Assembly (NCBI GenBank): GCA_947307015.1
Contig: CAMZHV010000017.1
Coordinates: forward strand, 1-47,755
DNA length: 47,755 nt
Origin: an uncultured Prevotellaceae bacterium
GTDB taxonomy: Bacteria; Bacteroidota; Bacteroidia; Bacteroidales; Bacteroidaceae
Direction: 5' to 3'
Shown: in pieces, positions 1 to 7,307 of the stretch
How positions within the stretch are numbered: the stretch's first letter is position 1
Layout: each line of letters opens with the position of its first letter
Notes under the pieces: model-generated
Seen by the model: only the letters and a program-made list of their open reading frames with translations
Databases searched by the model: none
Told to the model about the DNA's origin: nothing
Position numbers and translations under genes: made by a program

Positions 1-90
1 GTGAAGATTAAACGCTAAACGTTAAACATATAAACGAATTATTCTATTATAGCAGTGAAGATTAAACGCTAAACGTTAAACGTTAAACGA
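1..90. repeat. AAACG-word repeat with a 27-nt direct duplication
   Basis: Positions 1-27 and 55-81 are identical, and both consist of AAACGCT/AAACGTT words. The second copy runs into the dxr stop codon at 83-85, so the last residues of Dxr (KFV) are encoded by the repeat. The same words recur at 3255-3290 and 4880-4965. No gene is visible in the first 82 bases. Confidence 0.8.
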
Positions 91-1324
91 ATTTCGAGGG
101 GAGGGTCTGCTCCGCTGCGATGCGGCGAGCTTCCTTGTCCGTAGCGAGGTAGTCCTCGTAGGTGGGTGTCTTGATGAAGGTGGCGCGCTGCATGGTTTGC
201 TCGATGATGTCAGCCATCTGGAGGAAGCGGCAGCGGCCTTCGAGGAAAGCACGGTTGACGATCTCGTTGGCGGCGTTGACGATACAAGGCATATTGCCGC
301 CCTGACGCAAAGACTCGTATGCGAGAGCTAGGCAACGGAAGCGGTCTGTGTCGGGACGCTCGAAGGTCAGCGAGTGCATGGTGAACCAGTCGAGGCGGTC
401 GAAGTCGCTCTGCAGACGCTCAGGGAACGAGAAGGCCAGCTGGATGGGTACGCGCATGTCGGGCACGCCCAGCTGTGCCTTGACGGCGCCATCGGCAAAC
501 TGCACGGCGCTGTGTACCACGCTCTGCGGATGCACGACGACCTGTATCTTTTCCGGTTCAACGCCGAAGAGCCATTTGGCCTCGATGACCTCAAAGCCTT
601 TGTTCATCATTGAAGCTGAGTCGATGGTGATTTTGGCGCCCATGTCCCAGTTGGGGTGCTTGAGGGCCATAGCAGGTGTGACGCTCTCCAGCTGTTCGCG
701 TGTGAACGTGCGAAAGGGGCCTCCCGAAGCGGTGAGGATAATCTTCTCGATAGGCGACACCTCGCCCATCAGGCTCTGGAAGATGGCGGAGTGCTCGCTG
801 TCAACCGGCAGGATAGGCACCTGGAACTGTTGACAGAGGCCGTTGATGAGTTCGCCGGCTACAACCATCGTCTCCTTGTTGGCCAAGGCAATGGGTTTGC
901 CTGCACGTATGGCAGCGATTGTAGGCGGCAGGCCCGCGAAGCCAACCATAGCGGTCAGCACCAGGTCTATCTCGTCGCCCTCGACCACTTGGCATAGCGC
1001 ATCGGCTCCAGCATAGACGGCAATGGGCAGATCGGCAAGTGCTGTGCGAAGCGGTTCGTAATAGGTCTCGTCGGCGATGACAACGGCAGCAGGCAGGAAC
1101 TTCCGTGCCTGCTCAGCGAGGAGCTCCCAGCGGCGGTTAGCCGTGAGGATGCGAGCCTCGAAGCGGTCGGCGTGGGCAGCGATGACCTGTAGTGCCTGGG
1201 TGCCGATGGAGCCTGTGGAGCCGAGGATGGCTATTTGTTTAAGACCCCCTCCCCGCTCCCCCTTTAGGGGGAGAGTGGTCACTTTAGACTGTTGAGAATG
1301 TTGTATGTTCATATTCTTAAGCAT
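83..1324 (-). CDS. dxr: 1-deoxy-D-xylulose 5-phosphate reductoisomerase (Dxr/IspC)
   Basis: Dxr makes 2-C-methyl-D-erythritol 4-phosphate from DXP with NADPH, the committed step of non-mevalonate isoprenoid synthesis in the cytoplasm. Visible motifs are the NADPH loop GSTGSIGTQ, LANKETMVVAGE, the metal site PVDSEHSAIFQ, LTASGGPFR and the substrate loop SASMMNKGFEVIEA. The protein is 413 residues, slightly above the family's usual 390-400. The excess is a 28-residue N-terminal leader, part of which (LPLKGERGGGL) is encoded by a G/C palindromic element at 1242-1276. No ATG, GTG or TTG lies between that element and the Rossmann motif, so the leader must be translated. Two starts are possible, 1324 (overlapping the rimM stop as ATGCTTAA) and 1312; I keep the longer. 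It is the last gene of a murA-rimM-dxr run with overlapping ends. Confidence 0.95.
   Translation of the reverse strand: MLKNMNIQHSQQSKVTTLPLKGERGGGLKQIAILGSTGSIGTQALQVIAAHADRFEARILTANRRWELLAEQARKFLPAAVVIADETYYEPLRTALADLPIAVYAGADALCQVVEGDEIDLVLTAMVGFAGLPPTIAAIRAGKPIALANKETMVVAGELINGLCQQFQVPILPVDSEHSAIFQSLMGEVSPIEKIILTASGGPFRTFTREQLESVTPAMALKHPNWDMGAKITIDSASMMNKGFEVIEAKWLFGVEPEKIQVVVHPQSVVHSAVQFADGAVKAQLGVPDMRVPIQLAFSFPERLQSDFDRLDWFTMHSLTFERPDTDRFRCLALAYESLRQGGNMPCIVNAANEIVNRAFLEGRCRFLQMADIIEQTMQRATFIKTPTYEDYLATDKEARRIAAEQTLPSKFV
1242..1276 (+). repeat. G/C palindromic element arm fused to the dxr start
   Basis: A GACCCCC tract is followed by a perfect 7-bp hairpin CTCCCCC-TTTA-GGGGGAG (1256-1273). 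Relative to dxr it is a reversed arm, encoding LPLKGERGGGL directly before the first structural residues of the enzyme. It belongs to the same family as the arms at 5849, 5948, 6585, 6669, 14611, 14749 and 29362. Confidence 0.8.
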
Positions 1325-1946
1325 TCAAATTGAGCAACTCGTCAGGGACGCTGACGTAGAGGCGGCGCTCGCGATGGTCGGCGCGCAGGATGAAGTCCTC
1401 ATGTGCGGGGATGAGGATGTCGCGACCATCGGGCGTAGTGATTTCGAGAAGGACGTTGGCTGTTTGGTCATAGACATTTTCTACAGTTCCTAATAGAGAC
1501 TCGCGGGAAGTCTCCCCTCCCTGACGGGAAAGGCTACGGGTTCTTGAAGTGTCAAGCGACCGAGGTCGAGCGGGCGAGCTTTTCTCGGGAATGGGGCTGG
1601 GGGTGGGTCTGATGACTTCAAATCCCACGAAGTGCTGCCAGGTGAGCTCTTCTTCGTCGACATCAGCGGGTGTGAGGGCTTTGGGGAAGTAGACCTCAGC
1701 ACCAACGAGGGCACTGGCTGCCTCGGCGCTGTCGACATCTTCGAACTTCAGGAGCGCAACGCGGTCTGAACGAAAACGCCACTCTTCGAGAAAGAAGGGC
1801 ACGAGCAGGCCGTCGAGGCGCAGGAAGAGATAGTCGGCTTCCACGCGATCCCACACGTCGTCGGTGAACTGAAATGTCAGCTCTCCTCGTACGCCATGCG
1901 TGCGCGTGAGCATACCTATTTGATAAACCTCGTCTTCTTTAATCAT
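1317..1946 (-). CDS. rimM: Ribosome maturation factor RimM, with an in-frame insertion
   Basis: RimM assists late 30S assembly by binding S19 and the 16S 3' domain. The N-terminal barrel begins at IGMLTRTHGVRGEL, a RimM signature. The PRC-barrel half carries GTVENVYDQTANVLLEI and DILIPAHEDFI. At 209 residues it is longer than the usual 165-180. The excess is about 38 residues between the two domains (roughly residues 113-151), rich in P, S and R and encoded by a composite palindromic element at 1500-1612. The insertion keeps frame and sits at the inter-domain linker, where it may be tolerated. The start overlaps the murA stop (ATGATTAA) and the stop overlaps the dxr start, implying translational coupling along murA-rimM-dxr. 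Confidence 0.92.
   Translation of the reverse strand: MIKEDEVYQIGMLTRTHGVRGELTFQFTDDVWDRVEADYLFLRLDGLLVPFFLEEWRFRSDRVALLKFEDVDSAEAASALVGAEVYFPKALTPADVDEEELTWQHFVGFEVIRPTPSPIPEKSSPARPRSLDTSRTRSLSRQGGETSRESLLGTVENVYDQTANVLLEITTPDGRDILIPAHEDFILRADHRERRLYVSVPDELLNLNA
1500..1612 (-). repeat. Composite palindromic element inside rimM
   Basis: Read on the minus strand it begins AGACCCACCCCCAGCCCC and ends near GGGAGGGGAGACTTCCCG, so both the forward and the reversed arm of the family are present, separated by a unique core. The length inside the reading frame keeps rimM open. The core contains CGCTTGACACTTC, which resembles sequence just upstream of the nadD arm (near 6650). Confidence 0.65.
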
Positions 1947-3249
1947 TTATTCTTTCGATGCAGGCACCGAGGGCTTTCAGGCGCTCTTCGATGCACTCGT
2001 AACCTCGGTCGATCTGTTGTATGTTGCTGATGGTGCTGGTGCCCTCGGCGCTCATGGCAGCGATGAGCAGGGCGATACCCGCACGAATGTCGGGTGATGT
2101 CATACGTCCTGCACGCAAACGGATTTGGTTGTCGTGACCTACGACGACAGCGCGGTGGGGGTCGCAGAGGATGATCTGAGCACCCATGTCGATGAGTTTG
2201 TCCACAAAGAACAGACGGCTCTCGAACATCTTCTGATGGATGAGCACACTGCCTTTGGCCTGAGTCGACACGACGAGCAGCACGCTCAGAAGGTCGGGCG
2301 TGAGGCCAGGCCACGGCGCGTCGGAGAAGGTCATGAACGACCCGTCGATGAACGACTCTATCTCGTAGTGTTCGTGGCAGGGGACATAGATGTTATCGTG
2401 CTGATGCTGGACGGAGATGCCTAAGCGACGGAAAGCATAGGGGATGATGCCGAGGTCGTCGTAGCTGACGTCCTTGATGAGGATGCCGTCGCCGCACATC
2501 GCTGCCATGCCAATGAACGAACCCACTTCAATCATGTCAGGCAGGATGCGGTGCTCGGTACCGTGCAGACACTCAACGCCGTGGATGGTGAGCAGGTTGG
2601 AAGCTATGCCCTCGATGCGGGCACCCATGGCATTGAGCATACGGCAGAGCTGCTGGATGTATGGCTCGCAGGCAGCGTTGTAGATGGTGGTCGTGCCTTC
2701 GGCGAGGACGGCAGCCATGATGATGTTGGCCGTACCTGTGACAGAGGCTTCGTCCAAAAGCATATAGGAACCGCGCAGGCGGTCGGCTGTGATGTCGAAG
2801 ATGCCTCGCTCAAGGTCGTAGTGGAACTGAGCCCCCAGTTTCTCCATGCCGAGGAAATGGGTGTCCACGCGGCGACGACCAATCTTGTCACCGCCAGGTT
2901 TCGACACCAGGGCGTGACCATAGCGAGCCAACAGCGGCCCCACGAGCATGATGCTTCCGCGCAGACGGGCTGAGCACTCAATGAAAGCATCGCTGCTGAG
3001 GAATGTGGTGTCAACGTTGTCGGCTTGGAAGGTGAAATCGCCTTTGCCGTGGCGCGTGACCTTGACACCGACTTTCTTGAGGAGGTCGATCTGATTGTTC
3101 ACGTCGGCGATATCCGGCACATTGAAGATGCGCACAGGATCATCGGTCAGCAGTACGGCACAGAGCACTTGCAGGGCTTCATTCTTGGCGCCCTGAGGTG
3201 TGATTTCGCCCGAAAGACGGTGACCGCCTTCAATCTTGAAAACCCCCAT
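1939..3249 (-). CDS. murA: UDP-N-acetylglucosamine 1-carboxyvinyltransferase (MurA), Asp-type active site
   Basis: MurA transfers enolpyruvate from PEP to UDP-GlcNAc, the first committed step of peptidoglycan synthesis. The EPSP-synthase-like fold is evident from GEITPQGAKNEALQVLCA at the N terminus, LRGSIMLVGPLLARYG, and repeated inside-out motifs through DIRAGIALLIAAMSAEG. Length (436) is normal. The catalytic loop reads PGGDKIGRRRVDTH, so residue 121 (codon 2887-2889), aligned with Cys115 of the E. coli enzyme, is Asp. Asp-type MurA enzymes (for example in mycobacteria) are active but not alkylated by fosfomycin, so natural fosfomycin insensitivity is a fair inference. It is upstream of, and overlaps, rimM. 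Confidence 0.96.
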   Translation of the reverse strand: MGVFKIEGGHRLSGEITPQGAKNEALQVLCAVLLTDDPVRIFNVPDIADVNNQIDLLKKVGVKVTRHGKGDFTFQADNVDTTFLSSDAFIECSARLRGSIMLVGPLLARYGHALVSKPGGDKIGRRRVDTHFLGMEKLGAQFHYDLERGIFDITADRLRGSYMLLDEASVTGTANIIMAAVLAEGTTTIYNAACEPYIQQLCRMLNAMGARIEGIASNLLTIHGVECLHGTEHRILPDMIEVGSFIGMAAMCGDGILIKDVSYDDLGIIPYAFRRLGISVQHQHDNIYVPCHEHYEIESFIDGSFMTFSDAPWPGLTPDLLSVLLVVSTQAKGSVLIHQKMFESRLFFVDKLIDMGAQIILCDPHRAVVVGHDNQIRLRAGRMTSPDIRAGIALLIAAMSAEGTSTISNIQQIDRGYECIEERLKALGACIERIND

Positions 3250-3296
3250 TCTATTTCGTTTAAGCGTTAAGATGTTTAGCGTTTACGTTTCTTCTT
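3250..3296. repeat. TTTAGCG/TTTAACG word repeat between murA and the DUF4290 gene
   Basis: Contains GTTTAAGCGTTAAG and GTTTAGCGTTTACG, the same words as at 1-90 and 4880-4965. On the minus strand the repeat supplies the end of the upstream protein (the basic tail KKKRKR and its stop), another case of a junction repeat entering a reading frame. Confidence 0.6.
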
Positions 3297-3866
3297 GCTG
3301 GCGTTGCTGCCAGGCAGATGTCCGTTGGCAACCGAGGCATAATGGAAGTTCTCAGGCACAGAGGCTATGCCCTCAGTGTAGCTCTCGACGTCGGCTGCCA
3401 CCTTGCGCTCGTCCATGGCATCGCGGTTCCAATTGTAGAGGCTGCGCTTCATGTAGTTGGCCATCATCGACAGGAGTTCCTCGCGTTCGGAACCTTCAGG
3501 CAGTTCCTTCAGCTTGCGCATGAATTCCTCCGTGAAATGACCGTAGTGGCGATAACGGATGCGCTGCATGGGATATTTCAGCGGCTTGGGGCGTGCGTTG
3601 ATGTCCTCGGCCTTGACGACTTCGAAAGGATAGTCTATCTCGAGTCGATAGCCGGAGAGGATGGCCAGCTGGTCCCACAGCTTGTGCTCGTAGTCGGGCT
3701 GCTGGTGGACGTTGGGATTCATCGTTGCCATCACGGCAATGATGCTTTCGGCACATTGCTGACGTTCCTCGCGGTCTTCAATCTCCAGACAGAGGTCGAC
3801 CATCTCCTGAATGATCCGTCCGTACTCAGGCAGGATCAGCTTCTCACGTTGGGTGTTGTATGTCAT
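3276..3866 (-). CDS. DUF4290 family protein
   Basis: The 196-residue protein begins MTYNTQREKLILPEYGRIIQ and continues with a helical segment containing EIEDREERQQCAESIIAVM, features I associate with DUF4290, a Bacteroidetes-restricted family of unknown function commonly next to murA. It is predicted soluble, with no signal peptide or membrane segment. The C terminus is a short lysine/arginine tail (KKKRKR) written by a junction repeat, so it may be strain specific. It lies 26 bp upstream of murA on the same strand and probably shares its transcript. No catalytic motif is apparent. Confidence 0.8.
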   Translation of the reverse strand: MTYNTQREKLILPEYGRIIQEMVDLCLEIEDREERQQCAESIIAVMATMNPNVHQQPDYEHKLWDQLAILSGYRLEIDYPFEVVKAEDINARPKPLKYPMQRIRYRHYGHFTEEFMRKLKELPEGSEREELLSMMANYMKRSLYNWNRDAMDERKVAADVESYTEGIASVPENFHYASVANGHLPGSNASKKKRKR

Positions 3867-3870
3867 TATT

Positions 3871-3924
3871 ATATTTTACAATTTGACAATATTTTATTTG
3901 ACAATTTACAATTTGACAATTAAC
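3871..3924. repeat. TTTGACAA/TTTACAA word repeat
   Basis: Alternating words ACAATTTGACAATATTTTATTTGACAATTTACAATTTGACAAT-like fill the space between tsaB and the DUF4290 gene, next to the palindromic units at 3925-3987. Related words recur at 4673-4693 and 4745-4784. Confidence 0.75.
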
Positions 3925-3987
3925 TTCGCCCCCCTTGGGGGGCTATAGGGGGCATCCCTTCGCCCCCCTTGGGGGGCTACAGGGGGC
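3925..3987. repeat. Two tandem 29-nt palindromic units at the tsaB 3' end
   Basis: Units at 3925-3953 and 3959-3987 differ at one of 29 positions and are separated by 5 nt. Each holds GCCCCCC-TT-GGGGGGC followed by CTAYAGGGGGC. Seen from tsaB they read AGCCCCCTGTAGCCCCCC, the architecture of the forward arm of the palindromic family (G-CCCC tract, spacer, C/G hairpin) with a different hairpin sequence. The first unit met by tsaB encodes its last residues (KSPL) and its stop codon. Confidence 0.75.
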
Positions 3988-4669
3988 TTTTGGGCTTCGT
4001 AGCAATGAACTCCTTGAGGTAGAAGGGCTCGAAATAGGCTACGTCTACCGTTTCGCCACGGCTGAGCGCGCGTGCTGCCAACGGGTACATGTGCTTGGCT
4101 AAAGGCTGGATGCCGTCGATGAACCGGGCGTTGGGGTGGGTGATGACCGCCTTGCACTTCGCTGCGCCGTCGCCGAAGAAACAGACGGGGCCTCGATCGA
4201 GCCATTCGCGGTAGCTGTCGCCGTCGACGATGTCTGCCTGCACGCCACGCAACGGTTTCAAAGCGCGGTCGTAGACAGCGGCGTAGACCTCCATCCGTCG
4301 CGCGTCGATCATCGGTACAAAGAGCGCCTCATCCGGAATGTCTTCACGATAGAGGAGCAAAGGCACGCACAGCAGCTCCAACGTGGGAACCGCCACGAGT
4401 GGAACACCCCGACCGTAGGCAACGCCCTTGGCCATCGATACGCCGATGCGCAGGCCCGTGTAGCTTCCGGGACCCTCGCTGACGGCTACCGCATCCAAGG
4501 GGATAGCATGACTCTCGGCGAAACTCAGCGCCTCGTCAACGAAGACGCCGCAACGCGTGGCGTGATTAGGTCCTTCTGAATCGGTTTGCTCGAAAATGAC
4601 GTGGGCATCCTCGCTCACTGCCACTGAACAGACCTTCGTACTGGTCTCAATATGTAGTATGCAAGCCAA
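3977..4669 (-). CDS. tsaB: tRNA threonylcarbamoyladenosine biosynthesis protein TsaB
   Basis: TsaB is the non-catalytic partner that dimerises with TsaD in making t6A37 on ANN-decoding tRNAs. The ASKHA N-terminal fold is seen in ILHIETSTKVCSVAVSED, and the family motif SEGPGSYTGLRIGVSMAKGVAYG is intact (about residues 64-87). The length of 230 is normal. The C terminus, KPKSPL, is encoded by a palindromic unit (3959-3987) that also supplies the stop, so the native end has been replaced. The gene diverges from yicC across a 300-bp gap with a plausible promoter (-7 box at 4732-4739). Confidence 0.93.
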   Translation of the reverse strand: MACILHIETSTKVCSVAVSEDAHVIFEQTDSEGPNHATRCGVFVDEALSFAESHAIPLDAVAVSEGPGSYTGLRIGVSMAKGVAYGRGVPLVAVPTLELLCVPLLLYREDIPDEALFVPMIDARRMEVYAAVYDRALKPLRGVQADIVDGDSYREWLDRGPVCFFGDGAAKCKAVITHPNARFIDGIQPLAKHMYPLAARALSRGETVDVAYFEPFYLKEFIATKPKSPL

Positions 4670-4731
4670 TGTAATTTACAATTTGACAATTTACTATTAA
4701 CGATTAATGGGGTTAATCCCATTTTAGGGTG

Positions 4732-4739
4732 CAAAGATA
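4732..4739 (-). promoter_or_regulatory. -7 box TATCTTTG for tsaB
   Basis: The minus-strand sequence TATCTTTG fits the Bacteroidetes sigma-ABfr -7 consensus TAnnTTTG and lies about 63 bp upstream of the tsaB start. No clear TTTG -33 box is seen at the expected distance. Confidence 0.6.
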
Positions 4740-4854
4740 CACATAATTTACGATTTGACGATTTACAATTTACAATTTATAGTTTTTTTATCTCTTTTTT
4801 CCTTATTCATTCTTATATTTCCCATTTTTCACGCTTACCTATCTCACTTTTTAC

Positions 4855-4862
4855 TATCTTTG
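4855..4862 (+). promoter_or_regulatory. -7 box TATCTTTG for yicC-gmk-nadD
   Basis: TATCTTTG fits TAnnTTTG and lies 108 bp upstream of the yicC start. The predicted leader would contain the AAACG-word repeats. A convincing -33 box is not visible. Confidence 0.6.
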
Positions 4863-4879
4863 CACCCAAAACAACCGTC

Positions 4880-4965
4880 GTTTAACGTTGAACGTTTAGC
4901 GTTTAAACGTTGAACGCGGACCTATTTATAAAGAATTAAACGTTAAACGCTAAACGCTGAACGAA
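4880..4965. repeat. TTTAACG/AAACGCT word repeat in the yicC leader
   Basis: Successive GTTTAACG, GTTGAACG, GTTTAGCG, GTTTAAACG words, then AAACGTTAAACGCTAAACGC. The words read in both orientations (TTTAACG against its complement), so the leader could fold on itself. Same family as 1-90. Confidence 0.7.
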
Positions 4966-4969
4966 TAAA

Positions 4970-5848
4970 ATGCTTCTATCAATGACTGGCTACGGAAAGG
5001 CTTCGGCCGAATTTCGTGGCAAGAAAATCACAGCTGAGATCAAATCCGTCAACAGCAAGGCGCTCGATTTGCAGACGCGCATCGCACCCATCTACCGCGA
5101 GAAAGAGATGGAACTGCGCGCCATGATTTCATCGGCCCTTGAGCGCGGCAAGGTGGACTTCAGCCTCTACATTGAGCGCGACGATGCCAATGCCGCAACA
5201 CCCATCAACCGCACCATCGTGAAGTCCTACGTCGAACAGATCAACAGCATCATCGAGGAATTCGACCTTGAAGACCCCGAGGAACAATGGATTCCGACGT
5301 TGCTGCGGCTACCCGATGTGCTGACGCGGACGGAGGTCGTGGAACTCTCGGAGGAAGAATGGGCCGTGGCTCACGATGTGGCTCAACACGCCATCGATGC
5401 CCTCATGGACTTCCGTCGTCAGGAAGGTGCAGCGCTCGAAAAGAAGTTTGCCGAGAAGATTGCAAACATCACTGAGCTCCTCGCACAAATCGAACCTTAT
5501 GAGCAGGCACGCATCGAGAAGATACGAAGCCGTATCATCGATGGCCTCAACGCCATTCCCGAAGTGCAGGTTGACCGCAACCGCCTCGAACAGGAGATGA
5601 TATATTATATCGAAAAGCTCGACATCAACGAGGAGAAACAGCGCCTGGCCAACCATCTGCGCTACTTCACCGAGACGATGGCCAACGGTCACGGGCAGGG
5701 CAAGAAGCTCGGCTTCATCGCTCAGGAGATGGGACGTGAGATTAACACCACCGGCAGCAAGTCAAACATCGCCGACATGCAGAACATCGTCGTGCGAATG
5801 AAGGATGAGTTGGAACAGATTAAGGAACAGGTATTGAACGTCATGTAA
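4970..5848 (+). CDS. YicC family endoribonuclease-like protein
   Basis: The 292-residue protein has the YicC N-terminal domain (MTGYGKASAEF at the start, IKSVNSKALDLQTRI) and the DUF1732 C-terminal domain ending in NTTGSKSNIADMQNIVVRMKDELEQIKEQV, the family signature. YicC of E. coli is reported to act as an endoribonuclease affecting stationary-phase survival and small RNA decay; that role is inferred here. The protein is full length and predicted cytoplasmic with a long helical middle. It is followed one base after its stop by a palindromic arm (5849) and then gmk, the usual Bacteroidetes and general yicC-gmk pairing. Confidence 0.92.
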   Translation: MLLSMTGYGKASAEFRGKKITAEIKSVNSKALDLQTRIAPIYREKEMELRAMISSALERGKVDFSLYIERDDANAATPINRTIVKSYVEQINSIIEEFDLEDPEEQWIPTLLRLPDVLTRTEVVELSEEEWAVAHDVAQHAIDALMDFRRQEGAALEKKFAEKIANITELLAQIEPYEQARIEKIRSRIIDGLNAIPEVQVDRNRLEQEMIYYIEKLDINEEKQRLANHLRYFTETMANGHGQGKKLGFIAQEMGREINTTGSKSNIADMQNIVVRMKDELEQIKEQVLNVM

Positions 5849-5882
5849 AGACCCACCCCAACCCTCCCTGTGAGGGAGGGGG
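5849..5882 (+). repeat. Palindromic element, forward arm after the yicC stop
   Basis: AGACCCACCCCAA is followed by the near-perfect hairpin CCCTCCCT-GTG-AGGGAGGG. It starts at the base after the TAA of yicC. With the reversed arm at 5948 it brackets the yicC-gmk junction. It is also shaped like an intrinsic terminator hairpin followed by GGGATAGTTTT, so transcript attenuation is possible. Confidence 0.85.
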
Positions 5883-5913
5883 ATAGTTTTATTAATAATA
5901 AGCTACTATAATA

Positions 5914-6612
5914 ATGAAGAAGAACTCCTATAGTCAAACAAATTCAGCTCCCTCCCTCACAGGGTGCCAGGAAGCCGGAACTATTAAGTGTTCCGGCTGG
6001 ACTGGTTCGGGGGGTGGGTCCATGGGGGGTGGGTCTGCCATAATCTTCTGTGCCCCTTCCGGCAGCGGCAAGAGCACAATCATCAACAGCTTGATGCCTC
6101 ATGAGGAATTGAACCTCGCCTTCTCCATCTCTGCTACCACACGTCCACCGAGAGGTCAGGAACAGCACGGCGTAGAATACCTTTTCTTGACGCCCGATGA
6201 GTTTCGTGAGCACATCGCTGCAGATGACTTCATTGAATATGAGGAGGTTTACACCGATCGCTACTACGGCACACTCAAGGCACAGGTGGAGAAGCAGTTA
6301 GCAGAAGGGCAGAACGTCATCTTCGATGTGGATGTGCATGGCGGTATGCGCTTGAAGGAATATTTTGGCGACCGCGCCCTCAGCCTCTTCATCCAGCCCC
6401 CCAGTATTGACGAGCTCCGCCGCCGGCTCGAAGGACGAGGCACCGATGCCCCCGAAGTCATCCAGCAGCGTCTCGACCGCGCCGCCTACGAACTCTCCTT
6501 CGCGCCCCGTTTCGATCGCATCGTCATCAACGACGACCTCGAATCGGCCAAAGCCGACGCCTACGCCGCCATCACCGCCTTTCTAGGCCCCACCCCTCAC
6601 CCTCCCTTGTAG
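5914..6612 (+). CDS. gmk: Guanylate kinase (Gmk) with element-encoded leader and tail
   Basis: Gmk phosphorylates GMP to GDP using ATP. The P-loop APSGSGKST, the GMP-binding region ISATTRPPRGQEQHGVEYLFL and the lid residues RGTDAPEVIQQRLDRA are present. Two in-frame starts compete. 5914 gives 232 residues with a 35-residue leader containing SLTG and GGGS from a palindromic element; 6022 gives 196 residues beginning MGGGSAIIF. I prefer 5914, because its upstream context is AT rich as usual in Bacteroidetes whereas 6022 sits in a G-rich hairpin, but the shorter form is closer to the family length (about 190-205). The last residues (GPTPHPPL) and the stop are also supplied by a palindromic arm. 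It lies between yicC and nadD. Confidence 0.92.
   Translation: MKKNSYSQTNSAPSLTGCQEAGTIKCSGWTGSGGGSMGGGSAIIFCAPSGSGKSTIINSLMPHEELNLAFSISATTRPPRGQEQHGVEYLFLTPDEFREHIAADDFIEYEEVYTDRYYGTLKAQVEKQLAEGQNVIFDVDVHGGMRLKEYFGDRALSLFIQPPSIDELRRRLEGRGTDAPEVIQQRLDRAAYELSFAPRFDRIVINDDLESAKADAYAAITAFLGPTPHPPL
5948..6037 (+). repeat. Palindromic element, reversed arm with core hairpin, in the gmk leader
   Basis: The arm CTCCCTCCCTCACAGGG (5948-5964) is separated from its GGGGGGTGGGTC end (6009-6020, repeated at 6024-6035) by a core containing a perfect 9-bp hairpin AGCCGGAAC / GTTCCGGCT with an 8-nt loop (5973-5998). It is the expanded version of the plain arm seen at 6669, and the tandem end shows local duplication. 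Confidence 0.8.
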
Positions 6613-6620
6613 GGAGGGAG
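6585..6620 (+). repeat. Palindromic element, forward arm ending gmk
   Basis: AGGCCCCACCCCTCA is followed by CCCTCCCT-TGT-AGGGAGGG. The TAG in the loop is the gmk stop codon, so the last eight residues of Gmk are element encoded. With the reversed arm at 6669 it brackets the gmk-nadD junction. Confidence 0.85.
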
Positions 6621-6631
6621 CTAAATGTTCT

Positions 6632-7291
6632 ATGCAAGTGTCCGCTTCACAAGTGTCACAGGTGACAACTCCCTCCCTCACAGGGAGGGCGGGAGGTGGG
6701 TCTCTGTCCACAGCCATTTACGGCGGAAGCTTTAACCCCATCCACACCGGCCATATCGCTTTGGGGCAGTGGCTCGTCCGGCATCATTTTGTCGATGAGC
6801 TGTGGTTCCTCGTCTCGCCGCAGAATCCGCTGAAACCTGCCTCGGGGCTGCTCGACGATGAGGCTCGTCTGCGTCTGGCGCGCTTGGCCATCGGGCGCAA
6901 GCGGCGGCTACGCGTCAGTGATTTTGAGTTCCATCTGCCCCGCCCATCGTATATGGTGACCACGCTCGAAGCCCTACGCACAGCCTATCCCGACCGCGAC
7001 TTCGTCCTCGTCATCGGCGCCGACAACTGGCACCGCTTCCCGCAGTGGTACAAAGCAGACGAGATCCTCAACCACCACCGCCTCCTCGTCTATCCCCGTC
7101 CTGGCTTCCCCATTGACGAAGCCGCCCTTCCCGCTGGCGTCACCCTCGTCCACACCCCCCTCATCGACCTCTCGTCCACACAGATCCGCGAGGCCATCGC
7201 CACCGATCCCGAGTACAACGGCTTTGGCCTCGAACCCCGCGTTTGGGCGGAGATCAAGGCCAAAGGATACTACGCAGACACATCCCGTTAA
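6632..7291 (+). CDS. nadD: Nicotinate-nucleotide adenylyltransferase (NadD), with element-encoded leader
   Basis: NadD joins NaMN and ATP into deamido-NAD in NAD synthesis. The nucleotidyltransferase motif GGSFNPIHTGHIALGQW, the PHN-like SPQNPLKP segment, VIGADNWHRFPQWYKADEI and the ISSTxIR equivalent LSSTQIREAI are all present. The family normally starts a few residues before YGGSFNP. Here the first 24-27 residues (including PSLTGRAGGGS) come from a palindromic element, and every ATG/GTG start lies upstream of it, so the peptide should be translated. Length is 219 against a usual 185-200. The gene is 19 bp after gmk in the same unit. It is the last core gene before the accessory stretch. Confidence 0.94.
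   Translation: MQVSASQVSQVTTPSLTGRAGGGSLSTAIYGGSFNPIHTGHIALGQWLVRHHFVDELWFLVSPQNPLKPASGLLDDEARLRLARLAIGRKRRLRVSDFEFHLPRPSYMVTTLEALRTAYPDRDFVLVIGADNWHRFPQWYKADEILNHHRLLVYPRPGFPIDEAALPAGVTLVHTPLIDLSSTQIREAIATDPEYNGFGLEPRVWAEIKAKGYYADTSR
6669..6703 (+). repeat. Palindromic element, reversed arm at the nadD start
   Basis: CTCCCTCCCTCACAGGGAGG, then GCGGGAGGTGGGTCT. Its reverse complement matches the forward arm at 5849 almost base for base. In the nadD frame it encodes PSLTGRAGGGS. Confidence 0.85.
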
Positions 7292-7307
7292 ACGTCTATA
7301 CGTGTGA

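Larger units (their letters stand above)
4673..4969. other. Divergent intergenic region tsaB/yicC: promoters and word repeats
   Basis: About 300 bp without a gene. It holds TTTGACAA/TTTACAA words at 4673-4693 and 4745-4784, two outward-facing TAnnTTTG -7 boxes (4732-4739 for tsaB, 4855-4862 for yicC), an AT/pyrimidine-rich stretch between them, and a cluster of TTTAACG/AAACGCT words at 4880-4965 that would lie in the yicC leader. Confidence 0.7.
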
